A stretch of DNA of 12,200 nt from an uncultured Candidatus Saccharibacteria bacterium. Lineage in GTDB: Bacteria > Patescibacteriota > Saccharimonadia > Saccharimonadales > Saccharimonadaceae. A program made the translations under genes and the position numbers. The first letter of the stretch is position 1. Each line of letters begins with the position of its first letter. Where the stretch lies: the NCBI GenBank assembly GCA_938049075.1, contig CALICZ010000048.1:1-12200 (forward strand), in the 5' to 3' direction. A model generated the notes under the pieces. That model saw nothing but the letters and a program-made list of their open reading frames with translations. It had not been told where the DNA came from and searched no databases. Below, piece by piece: positions 1 to 6,151 of the stretch.

Positions 1-13
1 TCGGAGAATTATA

Positions 14-265
14 TTGCATGACGTCGTGGCGTATTTTGATGGCGAGCAATTAAAGCTGTTTATATCTGATCAAACTGGCGTGTTTATAAATGAGCCGCGC
101 GGCGAAGGAACATCAATGAATCAGGTTGTGTCGATGGAGGATAGCGGCGGATTAACAATTGCTGAGGAATTTGCGCTCCGTCATGACGGTGTGGAGATTA
201 ACCCTTCTCATTTTCAGCATTGGCAGAAATTCGGTGAATGGTTTACTGCTCGCGACAACGATTAG
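14..265 (+). CDS. Hypothetical small acidic protein, possibly 5'-partial
   Basis: The frame is open from the left edge of the window to a TAG stop. No in-frame ATG lies near the front. A TTG at 14 is preceded by GGAG at 3-6 with a 7-nt gap, so an 83-residue protein starting there is possible; equally, the gene may begin outside the window. The protein is acidic, has no membrane segment and no cysteine, and looks like alternating strands and helices (AYFDGEQLKLFISD near the start, HFQHWQKFGEWF near the end). I do not recognise the family. It ends 27 nt before the next gene, but that gene seems to have its own promoter in the gap. Confidence 0.5.
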   Translation: MHDVVAYFDGEQLKLFISDQTGVFINEPRGEGTSMNQVVSMEDSGGLTIAEEFALRHDGVEINPSHFQHWQKFGEWFTARDND

Positions 266-279
266 CTACCGCAATGGTG

Positions 280-285
280 TATAAT
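280..285 (+). promoter_or_regulatory. -10 element (TATAAT) of a probable leaderless promoter
   Basis: A perfect TATAAT sits in the 27-nt gap between the first two genes, ending 7 nt before the ATG at 293. Transcription from it would begin at or one base before that ATG, and no Shine-Dalgarno sequence lies in front of the gene. This suggests a leaderless mRNA. No good -35 hexamer is visible. Confidence 0.5.
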
Positions 286-292
286 TCATCGT

Positions 293-997
293 ATGAATAA
301 GTTCAAGAAGCTGAAACTTTACTGCTTTTCGCCGCCAGTGATGCTGGCAACGCTAGCGATTGAGCTTGTTTTGGCGTTATATACGTTTTGGCGTTATAAG
401 TTAAACGCTGTGACGAGGATTGTTATGGCACTGTTGATATGTCTGGCGCTGTTTCAGTGGGCCGAGTATAATGTCTGCGAAGGTACGATTTTTCTTGATA
501 GTCTAGGTTGGGCGAAGCTCGGTTATGTAGCGATTACCATGCTGCCGCCTCTGGGTGTTCATCTGATTTATCAACTTTCTGGCGATAAAAGGCGCTGGAT
601 TCCGGTTCTAGGTTATATTTTGTCAGCACTATTCGTTGGTTATTTTTTACTGGAAGCTGACGGCGTAAAAGCTGGCGCCTGCTTAGGTAATTACGTAATC
701 TTTGAGAATCGCGATGAATTTTATCCGATTTATGCGGGATACTATTATGGTTTGCTGATTACTGCTATTGTATACGCTTATATCCAAAGTAAAGCTGCGG
801 CAAAAAATATTCGCCAATCTCTGTACTCGCTAATGATTGGCTATGTCTTGTTTATGGTGCCGACAACTTTTGTCAATATCGTAGATCCGTCGACAATTTC
901 CGGCATTCCGTCGATTATGTGCGGTTTCGCAGTGCTGTTAGCGGCAACTTTAGCAGGCAAGGTCTTACCAGAATACTTTGATAAAAAAGCTACGTGA
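293..997 (+). CDS. Seven-helix integral membrane protein, HisKA_7TM-like sensor domain without kinase
   Basis: A 234-residue protein with seven hydrophobic segments, at about residues 13-33, 39-57, 73-93, 102-120, 145-164, 177-197 and 205-223. The third segment, WAKLGYVAITMLPPLGVHL, resembles the N-terminal 7TM module of some histidine kinases (HisKA_7TM), where an aromatic-Pro-Pro-His pattern is typical. This family link is from memory and only moderately sure. The protein ends 11 residues after the last helix, so no kinase, cyclase or other output domain is fused. It is probably in the inner membrane; its ligand and partner are unknown. The ATG has no Shine-Dalgarno sequence and lies 7 nt after a TATAAT box, consistent with leaderless translation. 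Its base composition is visibly more AT-rich than the ribosomal genes that follow. It ends just before the promoter of the ribosomal operon. Confidence 0.75.
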   Translation: MNKFKKLKLYCFSPPVMLATLAIELVLALYTFWRYKLNAVTRIVMALLICLALFQWAEYNVCEGTIFLDSLGWAKLGYVAITMLPPLGVHLIYQLSGDKRRWIPVLGYILSALFVGYFLLEADGVKAGACLGNYVIFENRDEFYPIYAGYYYGLLITAIVYAYIQSKAAAKNIRQSLYSLMIGYVLFMVPTTFVNIVDPSTISGIPSIMCGFAVLLAATLAGKVLPEYFDKKAT

Positions 998-999
998 TA

Positions 1000-1029
1000 T
1001 TGACGAGTTGTAGCTAGACGTGCTATAAT
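1000..1029 (+). promoter_or_regulatory. Sigma70-type promoter of the rplC-rpsH operon
   Basis: TTGACG (1000-1005) and TATAAT (1024-1029) are separated by 18 bp, and TGC directly before the -10 makes it an extended -10 box. Transcription should begin near 1036, giving a leader of about 108 nt before the rplC ATG at 1144. This is the best promoter in the window, as expected for ribosomal-protein genes. Confidence 0.8.
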
Positions 1030-1043
1030 AGTAGATGTAATTC

Positions 1044-1057
1044 TATTACGCGTAATA
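1044..1057. repeat. 14-bp perfect palindrome in the rplC leader
   Basis: TATTACGCGTAATA is its own reverse complement. It lies about 8-21 nt downstream of the predicted transcription start and is followed by the ATATTAACT 9-mer found in two other intergenic regions. Its position would suit an operator; with no loop it would make a poor RNA hairpin. Function is unknown. Confidence 0.5.
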
Positions 1058-1126
1058 TTAACTATAGAGACTCGCGCGAATTGGCAAGTCCGGGCAACGG
1101 ATACTACCAGCCGCCGAGGCTTTTAA

Positions 1127-1147
1127 ATGGGAGCAAGAGGGCAATGA
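1127..1147 (+). other. Possible six-codon upstream ORF overlapping the rplC start
   Basis: ATG at 1127 opens a mini-ORF, MGARGQ, whose TGA (1145-1147) overlaps the rplC ATG (1144-1146). A GAGG at 1116-1119 sits 7 nt before its ATG, a good Shine-Dalgarno distance. It could couple rplC translation to the leader, or it may be chance. Confidence 0.25.
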
Positions 1148-1755
1148 AAGCACTTTTCGGTACCAAAATTGGTATGACCCAAATCATTGGCGAGGACGGC
1201 ACCACTATTCCGGTGACGCTGATTCAAGCTGGCCCGATGACTGTGACTCAGGTCAAGTCTGTCGAAACCGACGGCTACAACGCAGTCCAAGTGGCATATG
1301 GTACGGGTAAGAACCTGAGCAAGGCCGTGGCTGGACATGTCAAACCAGCCGGTGTGACCCCGAAAAAAATCGGGGAAATTCGCATTGACGAACTTGGCGA
1401 AGTCAAGGTCGGCGACACATGGAACGTCTCGGAGTTCGAGCTCGGCGACGTTATTGATGCTACCGGCATCAGCAAGGGTAAAGGTTGGGCTGGCACTATC
1501 AAGCGGCACAACTTCAAACGCCACCGCAAAACCCACGGCGGCAAGGGTAATACTCGTAAAGTCGGTTCAATCGGCAGTATGTACCCGCAAAAAATATTCA
1601 AAGGCAAGCGCATGGCCGGACACATGGGCGCCGAACAGGTCACTGTCAAGAATCTGAAGGTCGCTTATATCTCGGTTGAAGACAACTTGATTGGTGTCAA
1701 GGGCGCAGTGCCAGGTCCTAAGAAGGGCTTAATCAAATTAGGAGGTGCTAAGTAA
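1144..1755 (+). CDS. rplC: 50S ribosomal protein L3 (uL3)
   Basis: L3 binds 23S rRNA early in large-subunit assembly, and its long loop reaches toward the peptidyl transferase centre. The 203-residue product starts MKALFGTKIGMTQI, the family's usual beginning, and has the conserved loop GTIKRHNFKRHRKTHGG followed by GSIGSMYPQKIFKGKRMAG and the ending KGAVPGPKKG. Length matches bacterial L3 (about 205-210). The glutamines methylated by PrmB in E. coli (GSIGQNQ) have no counterpart in GSIGSMYPQ. An in-frame TTG at 1081 would add 21 residues, but it has no Shine-Dalgarno sequence and the extra stretch is unlike L3, so ATG 1144 is chosen. It is the first gene of the operon. S10 normally comes before it but is absent here. 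It overlaps rplD by one base. Confidence 0.95.
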   Translation: MKALFGTKIGMTQIIGEDGTTIPVTLIQAGPMTVTQVKSVETDGYNAVQVAYGTGKNLSKAVAGHVKPAGVTPKKIGEIRIDELGEVKVGDTWNVSEFELGDVIDATGISKGKGWAGTIKRHNFKRHRKTHGGKGNTRKVGSIGSMYPQKIFKGKRMAGHMGAEQVTVKNLKVAYISVEDNLIGVKGAVPGPKKGLIKLGGAK

Positions 1756-2375
1756 TGGCTGAATCAACCAAGCCAGCAAAAGCAGCCTTGCCAAAGAGTG
1801 TGTTTGAGGTTGACGTACCAAACCACGAGCTGCTGAAACTTGCGTACGACGCATTTTTGGCTAACAGCCGCCAGGCAAGTGCTACCACCAAAACCCGCGG
1901 CGAAGTTCGCGGCGGCGGCAAGAAACCATGGAGACAAAAAGGCACCGGGCGAGCTCGTTTCGGCTCGACCCGCAACCCAATCTGGCGTCACGGTGGTATC
2001 GTTTTCGGGCCGCGCGGCAACGAAAACTACACTAAAAAATTATCAAAAACCAGTAAGCATGTTGCTTTGCGCCAAGCTCTAACGCTCGCCAACCAAGACA
2101 AGAAAATCTTGGTCAGCGATATCAAAACTACCGGCAAAACCGCTGAAGTCGCTAAATTCCTCGCCGCCAAGAAATGCAGCGAAAAAGACCGCGTTCTACT
2201 CATCGTCGATGAAAAGACTCCAGAACTGATGCGCGCTACAAATAACTTAGCCAATGCCCTCTTGGTGCGCGCGCAATACCTCAGCGTTTACTACATTTTG
2301 AACGCCGACAAAATCGTAATGACACCGGCTGCCATTAAAGCCGTCGAGGCGTGGCTAGCAAAGGAGGCGAAGTAA
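1755..2375 (+). CDS. rplD: 50S ribosomal protein L4 (uL4)
   Basis: L4 is an early-assembling large-subunit protein; its extended loop helps form the constriction of the peptide exit tunnel with L22. The 206-residue product has that loop in full, from RGEVRGGGKKPWRQKGTGRA through GSTRNPIWRHGG to FGPRGNENY, at about residues 48-95. The C-terminal half is the usual globular domain, with LLIVDEKTPELMRATNN. In E. coli L4 also represses its own operon by binding the S10 leader; whether that happens here cannot be seen. Translation starts at the ATG of a TAATG overlap with rplC, with AGGAGG 9 nt upstream. Confidence 0.95.
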   Translation: MAESTKPAKAALPKSVFEVDVPNHELLKLAYDAFLANSRQASATTKTRGEVRGGGKKPWRQKGTGRARFGSTRNPIWRHGGIVFGPRGNENYTKKLSKTSKHVALRQALTLANQDKKILVSDIKTTGKTAEVAKFLAAKKCSEKDRVLLIVDEKTPELMRATNNLANALLVRAQYLSVYYILNADKIVMTPAAIKAVEAWLAKEAK

Positions 2376-2695
2376 TGAAACTCGTTTTAGTTACTCCACG
2401 CGTTAGCGAGAAAGCTTACCGGCTAGTCACCAACGAAAATACTTACATTTTCGATGTGCCGATGAGCGCTAATAAAAACGAAATCAAAGCAGCCGTCGAA
2501 GCGCAATTCGAAGGCGTCAAAGTTGCCAAAGTAACGACGCTCGTTCAAAGCGGCAAAGCTGTTCGCTTCTCGCGCGGCAAAAACCGCTACCCGGGCACTA
2601 CCCATCGCCAGGACAGCAAGAAAGCTTACGTTCGCCTGAGCGAAGGTAAAATCAAAGTCTTCGAGCAAGAAGAAGTCAAGGAGGACAAGAAGTAA
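2375..2695 (+). CDS. rplW: 50S ribosomal protein L23 (uL23)
   Basis: L23 sits at the exit of the peptide tunnel and is the docking site for trigger factor and the signal recognition particle. The 106-residue product carries the N-terminal signature VTPRVSEKAY, the NKNEIKAAVEAQF helix and the loop FSRGKNRYPGTTHRQDSKKA. Length is normal for bacteria (about 95-105), with a charged C-terminal tail EEVKEDKK. An in-frame TTG at 2351 would add eight residues, but the ATG of the TAATG overlap with rplD, with AAGGAGG just upstream at 2361-2367, is clearly better. Confidence 0.95.
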   Translation: MKLVLVTPRVSEKAYRLVTNENTYIFDVPMSANKNEIKAAVEAQFEGVKVAKVTTLVQSGKAVRFSRGKNRYPGTTHRQDSKKAYVRLSEGKIKVFEQEEVKEDKK

Positions 2696-3531
2696 TGGCT
2701 GTCAAGCAATACAACCCAACCACTCCTGCCCGCCGCGGCATGACTTCGCAGGATCTTAGCGAGGTAACAACCCGCAAACCGCTGAAAAGCTTAGTCAAAG
2801 CTGGCAAGCAGAAAGCCGGCCGCAACAACACCGGCAAAATCACCGTGCGCCATCGCGGTGGCGGTGTGAAGCGGCATTATCGCTTAGTTAATCATGCTAT
2901 GCCAGCCAACATGACTTTGACCGTCGAAGAAATCGAGTACGACCCAGGTCGTAGCGCTCGTATCGCCCGCGTCAAAGATCAGCACGGCTTGTACCACTAC
3001 ATTTTGGCGGATACTGCCATGACTAAAGGCGCAGTCATCAAAACTGGCGCTGACGCTCCTGTCGAGGCTAGCAACCGCATGCCGCTAGCTAGTATTCCAG
3101 TTGGTACGCAGATTTACGCTATAGAGATCAACCCTGGCCGCGGCGCCCAAATGGTTCGCTCGGCTGGTACTAAGGCTCAATTGATGGCCAAAGAAGGCAA
3201 CTATGCTATGGTGCGTATGCCGTCAGGCGAAGTTCGTAGGTTCCGCTTGGAATGCGAAGCTAGCCTCGGCGTAGTCGGTAATGTTCAGCACCAGAATGTC
3301 AAGCTCGGCTCGGCTGGCCGCCGCCGCCGCATGGGTTGGCGCCCAAGCGTCCATGGTAAAGCCATGAACCCAGTCGATCACCCAATGGGTGGTGGTGAAG
3401 GCAAGACCGGTCCTGGCCGCATCCCGAAGACGCCGTGGGGCAAGCCAGCAATTGGCTTCAAGACCCGCCGCCGCAAATCAACTAATAAGATGATTGTCCG
3501 CAGTCGTCACGAAGCTAAGAGGAAGAGGTAG
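2695..3531 (+). CDS. rplB: 50S ribosomal protein L2 (uL2)
   Basis: L2 is one of the most conserved large-subunit proteins, needed for subunit joining and peptidyl transferase activity. The 278-residue product shows GRNNTGKITVRHRGGGVKRH near residue 45, EYDPGRSARIA in the OB-like domain, and the C-terminal signature HGKAMNPVDHPMGGGEG. The histidine matching E. coli His229 is the H of VDHP and is present. The second His of the common DHPHGGG form is Met here, a variant I recall from other bacteria such as Bacteroidetes. Length matches the family (about 273-280). AAGGAGG at 2678-2684 precedes the ATG, which overlaps the rplW stop by one base. Confidence 0.96.
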   Translation: MAVKQYNPTTPARRGMTSQDLSEVTTRKPLKSLVKAGKQKAGRNNTGKITVRHRGGGVKRHYRLVNHAMPANMTLTVEEIEYDPGRSARIARVKDQHGLYHYILADTAMTKGAVIKTGADAPVEASNRMPLASIPVGTQIYAIEINPGRGAQMVRSAGTKAQLMAKEGNYAMVRMPSGEVRRFRLECEASLGVVGNVQHQNVKLGSAGRRRRMGWRPSVHGKAMNPVDHPMGGGEGKTGPGRIPKTPWGKPAIGFKTRRRKSTNKMIVRSRHEAKRKR

Positions 3532-3534
3532 TCT

Positions 3535-3801
3535 ATGAGTCGTTCACTCAAAAAAGGCCCATTCGTCGACGCCAAGCTTGCCAAAAAAGTGGCAGCGCTG
3601 AAAGTTGGCGACCGCACCGTGATAAAGACCTGGGCACGCAGTAGCACGATCACGCCAGAGATGGTCGGGTTCACTTTTGCAGTGCACAACGGTCGCGTAC
3701 ACGTACCGGTGCTTATTACTGAAAACATGGTTGGCCATAAGCTCGGTGAGTTTAGCCCAACCCGCAAGTTCCGCAAGCACGGTGGAAAGGATAAGAAGTA
3801 A
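3535..3801 (+). CDS. rpsS: 30S ribosomal protein S19 (uS19)
   Basis: S19 lies in the head of the small subunit, next to S13, and contacts the A-site region. The 88-residue product begins MSRSLKKGPFVD and has IKTWARSSTITPEMVGFTFA and HKLGEFSPTRKFRKHGG, all hallmarks of the family. Length is normal (about 92). It starts 3 nt after rplB with a purine-rich AAGAGG just upstream and overlaps rplV by one base. From about here onward the Glu and Lys codon choice shifts toward GAG and AAG compared with the genes before it. Confidence 0.95.
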   Translation: MSRSLKKGPFVDAKLAKKVAALKVGDRTVIKTWARSSTITPEMVGFTFAVHNGRVHVPVLITENMVGHKLGEFSPTRKFRKHGGKDKK

Positions 3802-4235
3802 TGGCCGCATCACAGACACAACAGGGGTCGAGCGATGCACCAGCCATCGTTCGGGCGCACATCAAGGGTATAGACCAGACTCCGCGCAAGGTGAGCATTG
3901 TTGCTAGCCTGGTGCGTGGCCGCAGTGTGGCCGATGCACTGGTCATTCTTGATCACACCCCGCGCCGCGCCGCGCTGCCCGTCAAGAAGGCAATCGCCAG
4001 CGCCCAAGCCAACGCCATCAACAACCATGGCCTTGATCCACGCAGTTTGCACATCCACAGCCTCAGCGTGACTGCTGGCCCACGCCTGCGCCGCTACAAG
4101 CCGGCCAGCCGCGGCCGGGCTCAGCCATTCCAGAAGCGCTCGAGCCATATCTTGGTCGAGGTGAGTGGTGTGGAGAAGCAGGTCAAGAAGGCACCCGCCA
4201 AAGCAACCGATACAGCCAAGAAAGGAGACAACTAA
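3801..4235 (+). CDS. rplV: 50S ribosomal protein L22 (uL22), with extended tails
   Basis: L22 binds all domains of 23S rRNA, and its long beta-hairpin lines the exit tunnel opposite L4. The core runs from about residue 15 to 124: AHIKGIDQTPRKVSIVASLV, the NAINNHGLDP helix, and the hairpin GPRLRRYKPASRGRAQPFQK followed by SSHILVEV. The 144-residue product is longer than E. coli L22 (110) because of about 13 extra N-terminal residues rich in Gln and Ser and about 20 C-terminal residues rich in Lys, Ala and Thr. Such tails are common in L22 outside the proteobacteria. It starts in a TAATG overlap with rpsS and is followed directly by rpsC. Confidence 0.94.
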   Translation: MAASQTQQGSSDAPAIVRAHIKGIDQTPRKVSIVASLVRGRSVADALVILDHTPRRAALPVKKAIASAQANAINNHGLDPRSLHIHSLSVTAGPRLRRYKPASRGRAQPFQKRSSHILVEVSGVEKQVKKAPAKATDTAKKGDN

Positions 4236-4877
4236 ATGGGCCAAAAAGTAAACCCAGTCAGTTTCCGCCTCCAAGTCCACAAAAACTGGAGCTCGCGTTG
4301 GTTTGGCCAAAACAAGCGCGACTTTGCGGCTTGGTTGGCAGAAGACATTAAAATCCGTGAGCTGATTGAAGCTCGCTATGCAAGCCGGCCAACGATTGAC
4401 CGGATCGAGATTGAGCGCAGCCCAAACCAGATTACCATCGCAATTCACACTGCCAAGGCTGGTGTGGTGATTGGCCGCGGTGGGGCTGGTGTGACAGAGC
4501 TCAAGCGGCAGATCGAGAAGATCGCTAGCTTGCCAGTCCGTATCAATATTGAGGAGGTTCGTCGGCCAGAGCTCAGCGCCAAGCTGGTGTCGGAAAATAT
4601 CGCTCGCCAGCTTGAGCGCCGGGCTAACTTCCGTCGTGCTGTCAAGATGGCTGCCCAGAACACTATGAATAGTGGTGCAAAGGGTATCCGTATTGAGGTA
4701 GCCGGCCGGCTTAACAATGCCGAGATGGCGCGCCGCGAGAAGGTCATTGAGGGCTCGGTGCCACTGCACACCTTGCGAGCTGATATCGATTTTCACACCG
4801 CACGGGCCAACTGCCCTGGCGTGGGTATCGTCGGTGTCAAGGTCTGGATCTATAAGGGTGAAAGGAGTGCGAAGTAA
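4236..4877 (+). CDS. rpsC: 30S ribosomal protein S3 (uS3)
   Basis: S3 sits at the mRNA entry channel in the small-subunit head and takes part in the ribosomal helicase activity with S4 and S5. The product begins MGQKVNPVSFRLQ. The KH domain has VVIGRGGAGV with its GxxG loop (GRGG, residues 80-83). The C-terminal domain has the conserved ARREKVIEGSVPLHTLRADI and GVGIVGVKVWIYKGE. At 213 residues it is slightly shorter than E. coli S3 (233), lacking the variable tail. The ATG follows the rplV TAA directly, with AAAGGAG upstream, and the stop overlaps rplP by one base. Confidence 0.96.
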   Translation: MGQKVNPVSFRLQVHKNWSSRWFGQNKRDFAAWLAEDIKIRELIEARYASRPTIDRIEIERSPNQITIAIHTAKAGVVIGRGGAGVTELKRQIEKIASLPVRINIEEVRRPELSAKLVSENIARQLERRANFRRAVKMAAQNTMNSGAKGIRIEVAGRLNNAEMARREKVIEGSVPLHTLRADIDFHTARANCPGVGIVGVKVWIYKGERSAK

Positions 4878-5290
4878 TGTTACTACCAAAGAAAACAAAA
4901 TTTCGCAAAGTCCGCATTGGTAAGAACCGAGGCAACGCTACACGAGGCAACTACATTGCTTTTGGTGACTATGGCCTGCAGAGCCTGAGCAACGAGCGTA
5001 TCACAAGCCGCCAGATCGAGGCAGCGCGCCAGGCAATGACCCGCTACGTCAAGCGTGGTGGTAAGATCTGGATCCGTATCTTCCCACATACCCCGGTGAG
5101 CCGCAAGCCGCTGGGCCTGAAGATGGGTGGTGGTAAGGGTAACCCTGAGTTCTTTGTTGCGAAGGTCAAGAATGGCACGGTGATGTTTGAGATGAAGGGT
5201 GTGCCAGAGGATGTCGCCCGCGAGGCAATGCGCCTGGCGAGTCACAAGCTGCCCGTCAAGACACGCTTTATTAAGAAAGAGGAGGCCTAG
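4877..5290 (+). CDS. rplP: 50S ribosomal protein L16 (uL16)
   Basis: L16 is a late-assembling protein close to the A-site tRNA. The 137-residue product begins MLLPKKTKFRKVRIGKNRG and has the signature SRQIEAARQAMTRYVKRGGK, then WIRIFPHTPVSRKPLGLKMG and GKGNPEFFVAKVK. Length equals the family norm (136-144). The arginine hydroxylated in E. coli (Arg81, in VRMGKGKGN) is Lys82 here (LKMGGGKGN), so that modification would not apply. Codon use is strongly GAG/AAG-biased. By my count it has eight GAG and no GAA, unlike rplD at the front of the same operon. TAATG overlap with rpsC. Confidence 0.96.
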   Translation: MLLPKKTKFRKVRIGKNRGNATRGNYIAFGDYGLQSLSNERITSRQIEAARQAMTRYVKRGGKIWIRIFPHTPVSRKPLGLKMGGGKGNPEFFVAKVKNGTVMFEMKGVPEDVAREAMRLASHKLPVKTRFIKKEEA

Positions 5291-5292
5291 CG

Positions 5293-5496
5293 ATGGCAGA
5301 GAATGCAATCCCTGCAACAGAGGTCAAGAACCTCGAGACACTCCAGCAAGAGCTGGCCGCCAAGCGCGCCGATCTGCTTGAGGCTCAGCGTGGCCACCGG
5401 GCAGGTGAGCTCGCTAACCCGCGGATCCTTGGTGTGTATCGCCGAGAGATTGCGCAGATACTAACGGAAATTAATCAGCGGAAAGGAACAAACTAA
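5293..5496 (+). CDS. rpmC: 50S ribosomal protein L29 (uL29)
   Basis: L29 is a small two-helix protein near the tunnel exit, in contact with L23. The 67-residue product has the expected pattern of two long helices: LETLQQELAAKRADLLEAQ and then NPRILGVYRREIAQILTEIN. Identity is set by length, by the RREIAQILTEIN ending typical of the family, and by its place between L16 and S17. GAGGAGG at about 5279-5285 is a strong ribosome binding site for the ATG at 5293. The stop overlaps rpsQ in a TAATG. Confidence 0.9.
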   Translation: MAENAIPATEVKNLETLQQELAAKRADLLEAQRGHRAGELANPRILGVYRREIAQILTEINQRKGTN

Positions 5497-5786
5497 TGGC
5501 CAAGACATTGACCGGCGTTGTTTCCTCGGCCGCGGGCAACAAGACCATCACGGTGACCGTGACCAGCCGCGAAACACACCCTATTTACGGCAAGCAATAC
5601 ACTGTCACCCGTAAGTATGCTGCTCACGACGAGACAAACGATGCCAATGTTGGTGATACGGTGCGGGTCATCGAGACACGCCCGATCAGCAAGCGCAAAG
5701 CATTTCGGCTCGACGCCGTACTCAAGCGCTCGCAGGGCTCGATTGAGCTCAAAAACGATGACGCAGGCGAAGAGGAGGCAGCATGA
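5496..5786 (+). CDS. rpsQ: 30S ribosomal protein S17 (uS17)
   Basis: S17 is a primary 16S rRNA-binding protein with an OB fold. The product begins MAKTLTGVVSSAAGNKTITV and has HPIYGKQYTVTRKYAAHDE, VGDTVRVIETRPISKRKAFR and the VLKR ending, all matching the family. At 96 residues it is longer than the core (about 84) because of an acidic tail ending DDAGEEEAA. It ends in TGA inside an ATGA overlap with rplN (4 nt), so TGA is a stop in this organism. That argues against the UGA-as-glycine code of some CPR groups. Confidence 0.94.
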   Translation: MAKTLTGVVSSAAGNKTITVTVTSRETHPIYGKQYTVTRKYAAHDETNDANVGDTVRVIETRPISKRKAFRLDAVLKRSQGSIELKNDDAGEEEAA

Positions 5787-6151
5787 TCCAGCAAGAATCT
5801 CGCCTTAAGGTAACAGATAACAGTGGTGCAAAGTCCATCTTGTGTATCCGCGTGCTGGGTGGTACTCGGCGTCGCTACGCTCGGGTGGGTGATGTGATTG
5901 TCGCCAGCGTCAAAGACGCCAGCCCGACGGGCAACGTCAAGAAGAAGTCTATCGTTAAGGCAGTAGTGGTGCGTACCCGCGACCAGATCCGCCGCAAAGA
6001 TGGCAGCACCATCTGCTTCGACGACAACGCTGCCGTCATTATCAACGACGACAAAACACCCAAGGCAACTCGTGTCTTTGGCCCTGTGCCACGCGAATTG
6101 CGCGACCTTGGCTACAGCAAGATCATTAGCTTGGCACCGGAGGTACTCTAA
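5783..6151 (+). CDS. rplN: 50S ribosomal protein L14 (uL14)
   Basis: L14 binds 23S rRNA at the subunit interface and takes part in intersubunit bridges. The 122-residue product begins MIQQESRLKVTDNSGAK, and has IRVLGGTRRRYARVGDVIVA, VVVRTRDQIRRKDGSTICFD and the ending FGPVPRELRDLGYSKIISLA. Every family signature is present, and the length is standard (122-123). It is read from an ATGA overlap with rpsQ and ends in a TAATG overlap with rplX, so it is tightly coupled on both sides. Confidence 0.96.
   Translation: MIQQESRLKVTDNSGAKSILCIRVLGGTRRRYARVGDVIVASVKDASPTGNVKKKSIVKAVVVRTRDQIRRKDGSTICFDDNAAVIINDDKTPKATRVFGPVPRELRDLGYSKIISLAPEVL

Noticed and set aside
1081..1143. An upstream TTG start adding 21 residues to L3
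   Set aside because: There is no Shine-Dalgarno sequence before it, and the added residues are unlike any L3 N-terminus. ATG 1144 gives the standard start MKALFGTKIGMTQ.
2695..3531. DHPMGGG instead of DHPHGGG in L2 as a possible catalytic change
   Set aside because: The histidine equivalent to E. coli His229 is the one still present; the Met form is known from other bacteria, so it is not unusual.
3810..4898. A 362-codon open frame on the minus strand opposite rplV and rpsC
   Set aside because: It lies wholly opposite two certain ribosomal-protein genes and has no ribosome binding site or recognisable domain. It is open because of the codon bias of the real genes.
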